From the NCBI GenBank assembly GCA_020744225.1, contig JAGMWG010000011.1:620001-684000 (forward strand): a DNA stretch of 64,000 bases. Direction: 5' to 3'. Below, in pieces: positions 34,266-45,615 of the stretch. The notes under the pieces are model-generated. The model was given only the letters and a program-made list of their open reading frames with translations. It was not told the DNA's origin and did not search any database. Position 1 is the stretch's first letter; every line of letters starts with the position of its first letter. Position numbers and translations under genes: made by a program. The stretch comes from Paraphoma chrysanthemicola. Lineage: Eukaryota > Ascomycota > Dothideomycetes > Pleosporales > Phaeosphaeriaceae.

Positions 34266-36009
34266 ATGGTATTTTCATATGCGTATTCTCCGTACGTCGC
34301 ACGCGCTAAACTGCACACAGTCAAACCCTACACAAATCTTTGCAGAGGATGTCACGGAAGAGAAGGGCGAGAATGCGCGTCTGTCTGCATTTGTAGGCGC
34401 TATCGCCGTTGGCGACCTTGTCAAGAGCACACTGGGGCCAAAGGGCATGGACAAGATATTACAGTCTGCGTATGTTCATGCCCCTACTGACTGTTTGTCA
34501 CACTACTCACACACTGTGCAGCTCCACGGGCGAGATTATGGTAACAAATGACGGCGCCACGATCCTGAAGGCGATTGCTCTCGATAACGCCGCCGCGAAA
34601 GTTCTCGTGAACATCTCAAAAGTCCAAGACGACGAAGTTGGCGACGGAACCACTTCGGTCACAGTCCTCGCTGCCGAGCTCTTGCGAGAGGCCGAAAAGC
34701 TCGTTGACCAGAAGATTCACCCCCAGACGATCATCGAGGGATACAGGATAGCAAGCTTTGCAGCACTGAAAGCTCTGGAGAAGATTGCGGTGGACCACAG
34801 CAAGGATGAGACAGCTTTCCGGCAAGATCTCGAGGCTATTGCCCGCACCACGTTGAGCTCAAAAGTTCTCTCGCAAGATCGACAACAGTTTGCAAAGCTT
34901 GCTGTCGAAGCGGTCCTGAAGCTGGGAGGATCGACCGATCTCACACACATCCAGATTATTAAGAAGGCCGGAGGCAAGCTCAAGGACTCATACCTGGACG
35001 AGGGCTTCATTCTGGACAAGAAGTTCGGTGTGAATCAGCCAAAGCGGATCGAGAACGCCAAGATTCTGGTTGCGAACACGGCCATGGACACAGACAAGAT
35101 CAAGATCTTTGGCGCAAGGGTCAAGGTCGACTCGACGGGCAAGCTGGCTGACCTCGAGAAGGCAGAGCGTGAGAAGATGCGCGCCAAGGTTGAGCGTATC
35201 AAGGCACATGGAATCAACTGCTTCGTAAACCGACAACTCATCTACAACTGGCCTGAGCAACTGTTCGCAGATGCGGGCATCTGCTCGATCGAACACGCAG
35301 ACTTTGATGGCGTTGAGCGACTGGCACTCGTGACAGGAGGAGAAATCACTTCGACATTCGACCACCCGGAGAACGTCAAGCTAGGTCAGTGCGACCTGAT
35401 TGAGGAGGTTATCATCGGGGAAGATACACTCATCCGGTTCTCGGGTGTCAAGGCTGGTCGCGCCTGTACCATCGTCCTGCGAGGTGCCACGGAACAACTT
35501 CTCGATGAGGCAGAGCGATCCCTCCATGACGCCCTCGCTGTACTATCACAAACAGTCAAGGAGCCCCGCACTACGCTCGGTGGCGGTTGTGCTGAGATGA
35601 ACATGGCCAAGGCCGTCATGGAGGCCGCACAGAATGTGGCTGGCAAGAAAGCCATTGCAGTCGAGTCTTTCTCCAAGGCGCTACAGCAACTTCCAACCAT
35701 CCTGGCAGATAATGCTGGTTTCGATTCGAGCGACCTTGTCACACGCCTCCGGAAGGCCGTATACTCAGGCTTGACCAGCTCGGGCTTAGATCTCCTGACG
35801 CCGGGTGGCGGCATTACAGATATGAGAGAGCTGGGAGTGATTGAGAGCTACAAGCTGAAGCGTGCTGTTGTCTCATCAGCCTCAGAAGCCGCAGAAGTAA
35901 GTTGGCATTGTTGCATGGTCTTTTGAGGACATTGGCTAATGATCAACAGCTACTACTCCGTGTAGACAACATCATCAGATCCGCTCCCCGAAGAAGGGAT
36001 CGTATGTGA
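34266..36009 (+). CDS. CCT2: Chaperonin TRiC/CCT subunit beta
   Basis: Subunit of the cytosolic TRiC/CCT ring that folds actin and tubulin. Exons 34266-34268, 34321-34469, 34522-35896 and 35950-36009 give 528 residues, the usual size. Exon 1 carries only the start codon: ATG is followed at once by a GTATTT donor, and the 52-nt intron ends in CACACAG. The product then begins MSNPTQIFAEDVTEEKGENA, the conserved CCT2 N-terminus. ATPase motifs seen are LGPKGMDKI, NDGATIL, the catalytic QDDEVGDGTTSV (GDGTT) and the C-terminal GGG of LTPGGGITDM. The end RVDNIIRSAPRRRDRM is typical. Reading into exon 1 without splicing gives a short unrelated peptide. Confidence 0.96.
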
Positions 36010-37459
36010 GAGTCTGATCATTGCAGTGGCTGATTTGTGGTTGAGTTCCGTACGCTGATCTGACGGACCGGAGCGCATGGCGGCATTGAGTCAATAGGAC
36101 TGTCGACATGCACTGAATCCGGTCCCACGACGTGTCTCAATGCAGTCAAACTTAGCGTAGACATGGTTTGAGTCGGACCTGCGGTTGGCTCAAGAAGTCG
36201 TAGGAGTCTCGCTACCGAAAAGTAGTCTGCGGAACGACGGCAGCATGCATCGGACTTTTGGTAGCTGCATATAAGGAACAATAAATACCAACATCACCTG
36301 CAACCACCATTTTGGCGAGCGGACTTTGTAGCTCTGTGTGCATATCGTGTGGATGCACTGACCATACTTCACGATCGATGCCCAGCCCCCACTGCATCAC
36401 ACCATGGGCGAAATAAGTTTCAGCGATCGGTCTAGCCAGCAATTCTGCCGGCTAGCATCAGACTTAGTTGCTTAAAGCATGGTCCCTATAACGTGTTTCA
36501 TATGTCGTATTCGCGCGTTGGGGCAAGATCTTCCGAGGTGTTCGAGAGGCTTCGAGGAGTTTATTCGCCAGGTTGGCAGGTCGGGCGATGGTGCGTCGTT
36601 GCAATAGATTGCCCATGTCGCCACTTGCACGACACGCGACACCGCACAGGGCGGGACATTACATGGAAATCAGGTGCTTGGAGGAGGTTGATCGTCATTG
36701 GGAGCAGCTCTTTTGCCGGATTGTCTAGGACTGTAGCGGACTTGGAGAAAAAGTGGAGAGCTGCATACGCAGACGGCGCAATCGCTCGACGTGAACGCTT
36801 ACTGTGGTACACACGGCGGCTGTGAAGGCTGACGGTGGATGTCGGTGCACGCAAGCAACACACTCCCTGTCATACACGACTGTGGTGTACTGAGGTGTAA
36901 TGCTCGCAGATGATAGGAGGCGGAGCGAGGCAGCATCACGTAAGGGCTGTGGAGAAGGTCGACCCTGGAGTCTCGATTAGCGTCGGTTGCTCCCTTCCCT
37001 GTGCGTGCAGAACCAAAGCAAAGGAAGGCCCGTCGTGTTGTTTGAAGGCTGCATCACAAAGGCGAAGCACTGCAGCCGATGGAGCTCCGAAGTCTGCCTC
37101 ACTGCCCTCTCTCCCTCTGCGGCGTTCATCCACCGCACCACCACCATCGCGTGCTTCTATTATCGGCCCTCTTTTCTGTACCTGCGCGGCGCGAGCGTCA
37201 TCTACGTGCCAAGCAAGCAGGGTCTAAACCGACGAGCGTGTCGGAATCGAGTTAGGCGACGGCTGACGGCCGCACCCCAGTTGTTGCAGCACCGCCCACG
37301 CTCAGCTAGTCCCCCCGCCCGTTAATATCGAGCACAAAATCGCTCCTGCTGGCCGGCTTCTGTTTCTTCGACACCTGCCATCGCCGTCTGCTCATGAGCC
37401 ATCACCCTCACCGTCCCCGCCTGCCGCAGGCCTCAACGTAGCCGTCGCACCCCCTCACA
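36010..37459. other. Upstream region and 5' leader of IRE1
   Basis: About 1.45 kb between CCT2 and IRE1. No supported ORF, RNA gene or repeat other than the uORF listed next. The last 300 bp are C-rich with CACC and CCGCC stretches, as in fungal 5' leaders. Confidence 0.5.
37394..37441 (+). promoter_or_regulatory. Short uORF in the IRE1 leader
   Basis: ATG AGC at 37394 opens a 15-codon frame ending in TAG at 37441, 18 nt upstream of the IRE1 start codon. If the transcript includes this region, the uORF could lower or condition translation of the ER-stress sensor. The transcript start is unknown. Confidence 0.5.
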
Positions 37460-40400
37460 ATGCCCCGTCCGCGCCGGCCGCCCGGTGCTGGCCCGGCGCT
37501 CACCATCCTCGCCCTCCTCCTCCTGCCCTCGATCCTCGTGGCCGCTCAGCAGCAGCAGCCTCTGGAGCCCCATGCCCGCAGCCATTCGCCCAGCGCGGCA
37601 GCCCGTGTGGAGCATGCTCGCATCATATCACAAAACCACCGCAAGAACAGCCAGGACGGCAGCGTGTCAGACGCCGAGAAGCGTCACACGTACACGCCCA
37701 TCCTCGCCCAAAATGAGCGCGCCGTAGCCAAAGTCTCTTCTGCTCCAGCCATCAGTGCTGTCGGAGCCCGCCATAGTGCGGGCGCTGCCTCGGGAGTCCT
37801 CGCCCCGAGTGCGCGCTCGCTGTTGGACTGGGAAGTTGAGGATTTTGTTCTCTTGGCGACCGTCGACGGCCACATCCACGCACGCGACCGGTACAACGGG
37901 TCGGAGATCTGGGAGATTGCCGGCAAGCCCATGCTGGAGACCATCTACAACACCTCCCACGGCCGCGCCAACCTGCAGGACCAGCCCTTTGTCTGGATCG
38001 TCGAGCCACGGGAGGAGGGCGCCCTATACGTCCTCACCCCGGGCCCGCATCCAGTGCTGCAGAGCCTCGGTCTGACCATCAAGCAGCTGACCGACATTGC
38101 CCCGTACTCGAGCGACGATCCCGACCTCCCCGTCGTCTACAATGTCGAGAAGAAGACGACCATGCTCAACGTGGATGCCGCTTCCGGCTTCGTCAAGCAG
38201 AGCTTTAGTTCGAGTTGGACCTTCAGCAACGACGACGACAGTTGTGCTTCCCCAGTCAAAAACTTCTTCAACGACCGAGACTGCCGCGGGAACTTTGAGA
38301 TTGGCCAGACAGAGTACACCGTCACCATACACAACAAGCAGACAAACCAGCTTGTATGCACCATCAAGTATGCGGAGTGGGTTTCCAACAGTCGCGATAT
38401 CGACCTAAAGTCGCAGTACACAAGGACCATGGACGATCAGTACATCTACGGCAGATACAATGGCGCCGTTTTCGCCCTTGATCACAAGCGCACGCGGTCT
38501 GGCAAGCGGCCACTGTTCATACGGCACCTGCCGTATCCAGTTGCGAGGGTCTTCGACGTTGCCAGACCTATTGGTGACGAAAGTGCCCATGCACCCTTGG
38601 TCCTGCTCCCACAGCCATCTGGGCCCAACGTGGTGGAAGAGAAGGCGAACTTTGTCTGGCTCAATACCACCGAGCTTGGGGCTTGGTATGCTCTGTCCGA
38701 GAGGAGCTACCCTGCTGTAACCGATGGTGCCCCAATGGCTCCCTGCTACAACGAGAACGAGTTGCTCGGCTTTGAAGCCGCTCACTCCCTCCCAGCTGAC
38801 GAAACGACCCTCGTTGGAGTACACGAATTGAACCATCAATTCGAGCCTCCATCTCGCTTCCAGGCCATCGCTGCACCCACAGAATATCAGATCGATAACG
38901 GACAAGTCAATCCAATCCCGCCATCATCGTCACCTCGCGAACAACCGCAGACCATCGATGCACCGCCTGTCACACTTCTTCAACCCGGGCCATGGAACCC
39001 AACTCCAGCTCAGATTGCTGTATTAGGTCTAATCACAGCCATCATGGTCTCTTACGCGAAGTGGAGAGGCCCTGGGAAACTCGCTTTTGTCTGGGACTAT
39101 CTGGCGAGTGCACCTTCACATTTCGCTCAACCGAAGAAACAAGAAAAACCTCCCACAGTGCCTGCTACAACCACACCCGAGCCTGAGGCCGCACAGCCAC
39201 CGGCTGAAGAGCCACGTCCAGTGGAGAGCACACCCACAGAAGAGTCTATTGAGCAGACTTTGGAGAGAGAGGTTGAGAAGCCCAAACTGGACCCGCCTTT
39301 CGAGCCGGAGCCCAGGGAGAAGAAGATAGTTACATTCAGCATACCCGACGATGACGATGATGATGATCTCTCGCCGTTATCGAGGACGACGACTGCGGAT
39401 CAGGGATCTCCTATCGAAGAAGTCGAAGGTCTATCCACAGTCAATTCCAATGCAGACGCTTCGACTACGCCAAACGGTGTCGAGGGTAGCCTTCAGGATC
39501 CGACCGCATCGCCTGCGACGCCCAAGAAAAAGAAGACACATCGCGGAAAGCGTGGCGGGCGGAAGTTGAACAAAAATCAACAGAAGGACGAGGATGAGGT
39601 CGGTCGCATCGTCGATGCTGCAAAGCAGCTGGATCCAGCACCTGGCCTTCATCCTGACGAGATCACTATGAATGGCGATGACATGCAGGATGTGACCAAC
39701 ATCAAACGCATTGGCAAGTTGACTATTGATCAAGATCGTCTGCTTGGAAACGGAAGCGGTGGTACCTTCGTTTTTGAAGGAAAGTGGAATGTAAGTATCC
39801 TGCATGTTCGTACGGAATCAATCTAATGTGTCATGCAGGAACGCGAAGTCGCGATCAAGCGAATGTTGCCTCAGTACTTTGGACTGGCCGAACAAGAAGT
39901 CAAGCTTCTTCAAGAAAGCGACCTGCATCCCAACGTCATCCGCTACTTTGACGATGAAAAAGACGAGAACTTCTTGTACATCGCTGTGGAGCTCTGTCAA
40001 GCCAGTCTCTTCGACCTGTACAGAGATGGTCGGCCGGGAGAAGAGCTCAGCGAGGTACAGCAGAAATTGGCACTAGAGATCAGCCGCAATGTTCCTCGCG
40101 TTCTCTATCAATTGGCTTATGGTCTCAACCACCTACACAGCCTAAGGATCATTCACCGCGACATCAAGCCACAGAACATCCTCATCGCATATCCGTCTCG
40201 CAACCAAACCAATTGTCCTCGTCTCGTCATATCCGATTTCGGACTTTGCAAGACACTGCCCGATAATGTTAGCACCCTCATCGGCACCACTGGTAATGCT
40301 GGCACAGTCGGCTGGAAGGCACCCGAACTCATCTCGCAACCAAGGGAATTGATGAACGGTAGCTCCACTGGTGCCTCACGCGACTCATCGAGCTCAACAG

Positions 40401-41095
40401 ATCCCGTCGCCCAAGGCGTCAAGCGCGCTGTCGATATCTTCTCCTTGGGCTGCGTCTTCTTCTACGTTCTCACCAATGGCTGTCATCCTTTCGACGATGA
40501 TGAAGGCTGGATGCAGATTCGCGAGTACAACATCAAGAAGGAGAAGGCCAATCTCAAGCAGCTTCGTTTAGGCGCCGATTCCGAAGAACCATATCACCTC
40601 ATTCAGTGGATGCTCAAGACACGTCCCGAAGATCGTCCTACGGCCGTACAAGTCATGAACCATCCCTTCTTCTGGTCGGCCGAGAAGCGCCTCAACTTCC
40701 TCTGCGACTGCTCCGACCACTGGGAGCGCGAACCTCGTGATCCACCATCTGAACCTCTCGCGATCCTCGAAGACTATAGCTACGAGGTTCTGGACCATAA
40801 GAGGAACTTCCTCGGCAAGCTGGACCACGCCTTCATCAATAGTTTGGGCAAGCAGCGCAAGTACACGGGAGATCGCATGTTGGACCTTCTGAGGGCGTTG
40901 AGGAACAAGAAGAATCACTACGAGGACATGGACGAGACTGTCAAGGCAAAGGTTGGCCCGCTGCCAGATGGGTATCTGAGCTACTGGACCAACAAGTTCC
41001 CCCAGCTGCTCATGGCGTGCTACAAGTGTGTGTGGGAATGTAGGCTGGAGGGCGAGCCGAGGTTCAGACCGTACTTTGAGGGGCAGACGATGTAG
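37460..41095 (+). CDS. IRE1: ER stress sensor IRE1, kinase and endoribonuclease
   Basis: Type I ER transmembrane protein. Unfolded proteins in the ER lumen oligomerise it, and its cytosolic RNase then splices HAC1-type mRNA. Exons 37460-39790 and 39839-41095 give 1,195 residues. A signal peptide (LTILALLLLPSILVA) starts near residue 13. The lumenal sensor follows (DWEVEDFVLLATVDGHIHARD and on, with sequon NGSEIW). The TM segment is near residue 515 (AQIAVLGLITAIMVSYAKW). A linker rich in Glu, Pro and Lys follows, with a long acidic run. In the kinase, the glycine loop GNGSGGTF, K784 (VAIKRM), HRD at 883-885 and DFG at 910-912 are intact. The KEN RNase domain (about 1060-1190) keeps the basic stretch LRNKKNHYEDM with Arg, Asn and His of the active site. 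The intron falls just after the glycine loop. Confidence 0.96.
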
Positions 41096-41224
41096 ATGAT
41101 TGTGTGATGCAGCGTATCATTAGCATAGTGTTAGCTTTTCGACATTGCGACGGCGTTCGAGTGTCCAGAATGTATTGTTCCGCTACTCTATCGCGTCTTG
41201 CTTGGGTATCATTCGTGCAATTCC

Positions 41225-42631
41225 TTATGCTTCCTCTCCACCCTCATCTTGCTCGTCGTTCTTTTCTTGCCGCAGCGTACTTGTCGCGACTTGGCTGTCG
41301 TCGCCTGCCTTGCGGAACACAGCCTGCATCCAGCACCGATACATCTTCAGTCTTCGCTGCCTGTTGACTAACATGCGTCTGTCGACGCCAATATGCGCTA
41401 CTTCGAACGTCGGACGTGGGACTTGTGCTTTCGTACCATCGACCGCATTTTCAATATCCAACTTCTCCGTCTTCTCACACAACTCCTCAGTCTCATCCTG
41501 CTCCTCTGCTTCCCCACTCGTCTCTTTCCTCGGTAACTCCTTCCCGCCCCAAATCCACTCCAACTCCTCCTTCTCGAAGAAATACACGCGCGTGCCATCA
41601 CCTCTCACATAAAAATTCTCCTCCATCCAGCGCCCCTTTTTGAACCGTACTTGCGCAAGATCGCCGCGGCCGTAATCGCGAAACAAGACTTGTCCACCGG
41701 GTTTCAAGACGCGCCAGATGTTGCGCACAGCTTGGTCCCACTGGCGCGGATTCAGAGCTGAGAAGATGAAGATCATAAGAACGACGTCGACGCTGTTCTC
41801 GCTGAGGCCCGGTGGGAGGCCAGCGTTCTCAGAGTCGGGAGAAGCGGCGACGTCCCATACATCTGCTTGGATGTATGTTGGGTCGTAGAGTTCATGGCCG
41901 CGAATCAGCTCGACTGCCTTTTTAGAGAAATCGCAAGCGTGGATTTTCAAGCGCTTGTTCTGACTACTTTGCAGGATGGGAAACGCGCTGTTCCCTGCTC
42001 CCGCGCCGACTTCGAGGAGGACTGCGGGCGGCGCATCTGCCTTGCCGACTTCACCCAGTATCGGGAATTCTTGGGCCAGCCACTTTCGATTCTTGAAGAA
42101 GTTTGTCTTGTTGTTCTTGTAGAACGTGTTCCACCATTTCTCAGGGTTGTCGTTGAAGCGTTTGCGGTCGAAGTCTGATACGGGGTCTTGTCGTTGCCGC
42201 TCGTATTGCTCTTCGGAAAAGGCTTTGTATGTGTCGTCCACGCTGACGTGGTCCCAGGCGTTGAACTCGAAGATGTTGTCACCTTCTTCCAGGTAGCGCG
42301 ATCCGAATGCGAAAGGGTCGCTGCGCTTTTGGTTGTTGGAGGGGTCGTGTGAGCGAGATGGAGGTGCGCGGACCGGGGCGAAGGAGGCGGGAACACCGTA
42401 GGCGTCGTTTTCGGCAGGTTCTTGCGGTGCTTGGGAGTCGGTGGGTGGTATGGGTATGGAGGAAGTATGAGGAATTGGATCGACGGTCACGGCGAAGCGC
42501 ATGTGCTCCATTGATTTCGAGAGTTGTTGTTTTGGCTGGGGTTTTTTGGAGACTGTGTTGTCTGTCTGGAAGCGTTGCTCGCCATTTTGGTCAGGACTTG
42601 TTGTCCGTTCTTCATCTATAATTTCCGCCAT
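41225..42631 (-). CDS. TRM140: tRNA m3C methyltransferase, Trm140/METTL2 type
   Basis: SAM-dependent enzyme expected to form 3-methylcytidine at position 32 of Ser/Thr tRNAs. Single exon, 468 residues. A disordered N-terminus of about 115 residues precedes the METTL2/6/8 core. This has FEFNAWDHVSVDDTYKAF, WWNTFYKNNKTNFFKNRKWL (family signature), SAM motif I LLEVGAGAGNSAFPIL, and IFIFSALNPRQWDQAVRN. KPGGQVLFRDYGRGDLAQVRF follows. The C-terminus has an acidic insert (SGEAEEQDETEELCEKTEKL) before the conserved FEVAHIGVDRRMLVNRQRRL. S. cerevisiae Trm140 carries an actin-binding extension (Abp140), which is absent here. The gene is convergent with IRE1 (129 bp) and divergent from COQ10 (269 bp). 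Confidence 0.93.
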   Translation of the reverse strand: MAEIIDEERTTSPDQNGEQRFQTDNTVSKKPQPKQQLSKSMEHMRFAVTVDPIPHTSSIPIPPTDSQAPQEPAENDAYGVPASFAPVRAPPSRSHDPSNNQKRSDPFAFGSRYLEEGDNIFEFNAWDHVSVDDTYKAFSEEQYERQRQDPVSDFDRKRFNDNPEKWWNTFYKNNKTNFFKNRKWLAQEFPILGEVGKADAPPAVLLEVGAGAGNSAFPILQSSQNKRLKIHACDFSKKAVELIRGHELYDPTYIQADVWDVAASPDSENAGLPPGLSENSVDVVLMIFIFSALNPRQWDQAVRNIWRVLKPGGQVLFRDYGRGDLAQVRFKKGRWMEENFYVRGDGTRVYFFEKEELEWIWGGKELPRKETSGEAEEQDETEELCEKTEKLDIENAVDGTKAQVPRPTFEVAHIGVDRRMLVNRQRRLKMYRCWMQAVFRKAGDDSQVATSTLRQEKNDEQDEGGEEA

Positions 42632-42900
42632 GGTGAAGTATTCAGATGTCCAACTTCGAGATGTGGGGGAAATTGTGAATGGAGGGGGAAATTTCGATAT
42701 CGATAAGTGAGAGAAAGAAAGCTAATCCCAGAAACGCATGGTCTGCCGCGGTCCCTGACATGAGATCATTGAGCCGCAAAACTTAGCGCCAAAGTTGAGC
42801 GATGACCTCGAGATGTCGATTTTGTTCTTCAATTCAAATTCAATCATGATACCAAGGTGACATAGTCTAATTCAGTCTTCTCACATCCCACCGTCTCGAT

Positions 42901-43620
42901 ATGGCGACCCTCAGGAGCACCCGTCCGGCCCTCCAAACTTCCCACCGCCTCTTCCAAACCCATGACCAAAGACGAACCTTCCTACCCAATCCGTTCGCCG
43001 CTGCTTCGGACGCCTCCTCTACTCCACAAACTCTGAGCGCTCATCGCACGCTCTCCTTCCCAAGCGCACCTATATACTCGATCATTGCCGACGTGCCATC
43101 GTACGCCAGCTTCCTACCTTATTGTCAACGCAGCGACATAACGCATTGGTCTGCGCCAGACAAAACATACGGTCGGCGCTGGCCAAGCGAGGGCGTTCTA
43201 TCCAGCGGCTTTGGCGGTATCACTGAGAGCTTCAAGTCGCGAGTATACTGCGTGCCCGGGAAGTACGTGGAGAGTGTGGGTGGAGACACAGAAACCAGTC
43301 TGTCAAGAGATGAGATTGCACACCATCTTGAGGATGCTGGTGTAGGACGTCGAGGAAGTGGGGACAACGGTTTGCTGAAGCACTTGCGAAGTAAATGGAC
43401 GATAGAGGAACTGGGCAAGAATAAGACCGGGGTGACACTGGCGCTGGAGTTTGCTTTCACGAACCCATTCTATGCTGCGTTAAGTGGAGGCGTTGCGCCG
43501 AAGGTCGCGGATGTTATGATAAGAGCATTTGAGCAAAGAGTTGTGGCATTGTTGAAGGAGAACCCAGCTATGGTAACGGCCACTTTAGCTGACCTGGACG
43601 GAAGCAGACTAAAGAGGTGA
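42901..43620 (+). CDS. COQ10: Coenzyme Q-binding protein COQ10
   Basis: Mitochondrial START-fold protein that binds ubiquinone and supports its use by the respiratory chain. Single exon, 239 residues. The N-terminal 35 or so residues are rich in Arg, Ser, Thr and Gln with no acidic residues before residue 22, consistent with a mitochondrial presequence. The START/polyketide-cyclase fold is seen in LSAHRTLSFPSAPIYSIIADVPSYASFLPYC, the conserved COQ10 opening. Later come ITESFKSRVYC and LEFAFTNPFYAALSGGVAPK. An insert of about 50 residues around GKYVESVGGDTETSLS and HHLEDAGVG lengthens the fold relative to yeast. The start is the first ATG, 269 bp from TRM140. Confidence 0.9.
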   Translation: MATLRSTRPALQTSHRLFQTHDQRRTFLPNPFAAASDASSTPQTLSAHRTLSFPSAPIYSIIADVPSYASFLPYCQRSDITHWSAPDKTYGRRWPSEGVLSSGFGGITESFKSRVYCVPGKYVESVGGDTETSLSRDEIAHHLEDAGVGRRGSGDNGLLKHLRSKWTIEELGKNKTGVTLALEFAFTNPFYAALSGGVAPKVADVMIRAFEQRVVALLKENPAMVTATLADLDGSRLKR

Positions 43621-43944
43621 TCAAGAACTATATGAACGTGTCCCCTGTAAAAACCCAATCTACTCCGCCGCATTCAGTTCTGCTATGGCGTGGTGATCAC
43701 GCATTGTACTCCCGTCGTTCCTGCCTCTACTCAGACGCTCCGTCCTCGCAGTCCGTCACATCGAGAACTATGCTATGCTGGGGACTACAAGCATTTATCA
43801 TATGCGAAAACAGCGCCATACCTAAGGTATGGCTGGTCAGGAAAGTTCGTCCTAAGTACAACTGACCCCCAAGGAGTTACAGACATAGACGTTTGTCTTC
43901 CCAAGCCAAGGCCGTTGATACGGGCATACATGGTCAACCGCTCT

Positions 43945-44529
43945 TCACCTAAAACGCCGCCTATCAAATAGCTCACCAGGGTAGTATTCCCCATTGTAAT
44001 ATCTCGGTACTGGACGCCTGTGAAATCGCTTCCTCCCGGGATTGATTTGAAGGTCACTTCCTGCGTACTTCAGATGACCAGCAAGGCCGGCGACTCTGCG
44101 ATCAGCCCAAGGGTGACGATGGTAAAGTCTTTGCATCCTTCGGGACAGCTTTTCGAGGTCGCGCGAAAGCCAGAACGATTGGGCTCCGTCGCGATCGTAG
44201 CCCATCATGAAGTGAGCATGTATATTTTCGTATAGCTGCACGAGTCTCGCGTGCTCGTACGGATCCCACAGGGATAGCTCGTCGAGTATCACGTCTGCTT
44301 CTGGCTAAACACTTGTTAGAGCGACATCGACGGTGAGGCAAGATAGCGAACGTACAATTTGTAACCACATATCGCATAGTTCGCAGCAGCGATTCTCGCC
44401 GTATGGCCATCCTGCATGTAGAGGCCAGAGTTCATCCCATGGAGGGAGTGGGACGTAGCCATGCAAACCTCCATATGGAGGGAGTGGGGTCCTTGGGCGG
44501 GAGTAGAGCTCCATGCCGCGTTGCCGCAT
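43945..44529 (-). CDS. Small uncharacterised protein, uncertain model
   Basis: Proposed exons 44356-44529 and 43945-44304, joined across a 51-nt intron (GTACGTTC donor, TTTAG acceptor), give about 177 residues. Exon 1 has a Pro/Gly-rich stretch with a repeated LPPYGG/LPPWDE theme. Exon 2 has a helical, His/Tyr/Arg-rich part including DPYEHARLVQLYENIHAHFM and LSRRMQRLYHRHPWADRR. The last 40 residues of this frame are Arg/Tyr-rich. The overlapping frame 43785-44057 (VQYRDITMGNTTLVSYLIGG) is more protein-like there, so a further intron at about 44010-44090 may shift the frame. I do not recognise the family. The gene may be real, but its 3' end is uncertain. Confidence 0.45.
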
Positions 44530-45615
44530 ATCAAGTGTTAGGGTCGTTATTGTGTGAAGATGCAGGACAAGTCCTGTTCAGATACGTCGGATGACTGAAG
44601 AAAGCGACTCAACCAGGTCGCCGCGAGAAAGTCGCCGCGACCAATACTTATACCTGCGGAGAACGCCCTCTCTACAGTGCACAGACAAGACGACGCTGCT
44701 CGTACAACATACGCCTTATTGCCAGCATGATACCTGAGCCATCCAGGAGTAACGAACAAACAGGGTCAGCGGTGTATAGGAGCACTCCATGCCCTGCAGT
44801 ACGTTCTAGATTGAGTAGGCAGTAAGCATGCGGACGCTCTCTATGGTGAATATAAGTGGTTCGCCAGTGGTGTCAAGCAGCAAACATTCGTATGCGTCCA
44901 GCTCGTACCACGGCGTTCACCGCCGCCTGGACGACCTATCCACTACGAATGAGGTATGTGGCAAGGGCAAGGCGGAACGTTGGGCCTCTATATGAGGCGA
45001 TCGGTCTGTTTGGGTGGCACATTGGTCAGGACACCGTCGGACATGGTTTGCATGTGGTAGGCTTTAGTCCATCTTGTATCATCTTGCCATGTGCCGGAAC
45101 CGCTAGGGAGTGATGAGCTGGCCAGCGGCATTTTGCTGCTTCCGATGTGTGATCGTTGTAGGCCAGCTTATAATGTTGGTAACGTACACAACATACGGGA
45201 ACGTGTTAAAACATGTAACAATCTTGTAATTCGAGTCTACGTAGACTCCGATGTCGTTGCATCGTGATGTCGGATTGCTCAGGTCCACTGCTGGTGAAAG
45301 GAAGGAGAGCGACAGCCTCTGGGGGCAAAAGTCGTGCAGAGTTAACTAAGCGCCAGTTCTATAAAATCGTCTGACAGTGCATAATAACATAGGCGAATAC
45401 TGTTGCAAGGCTATGATCAAGAGGGAATGGGATTGGCACGTGTCAAGCTGCTAGCTCGGTGAGGCTGGGCGATGTGCACGGTCCACCACTTTACGCGGTC
45501 GCGCCTGCTCAAGTCGCGTTCTCGCGCGTAGCTCCTTCTTCATCTTCGACACCACACCGCATCGTGCCTTCCACACTGCATACCTTCCATTCTACCTTCC
45601 TTTCGCACATTTACG
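44530..45615. other. Intergenic region upstream of CDC6
   Basis: About 1.1 kb with short frames only, some AT-rich. The last 80 bp before CDC6 are C/T-rich on the plus strand. No repeat, RNA gene or supported ORF. Confidence 0.5.
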
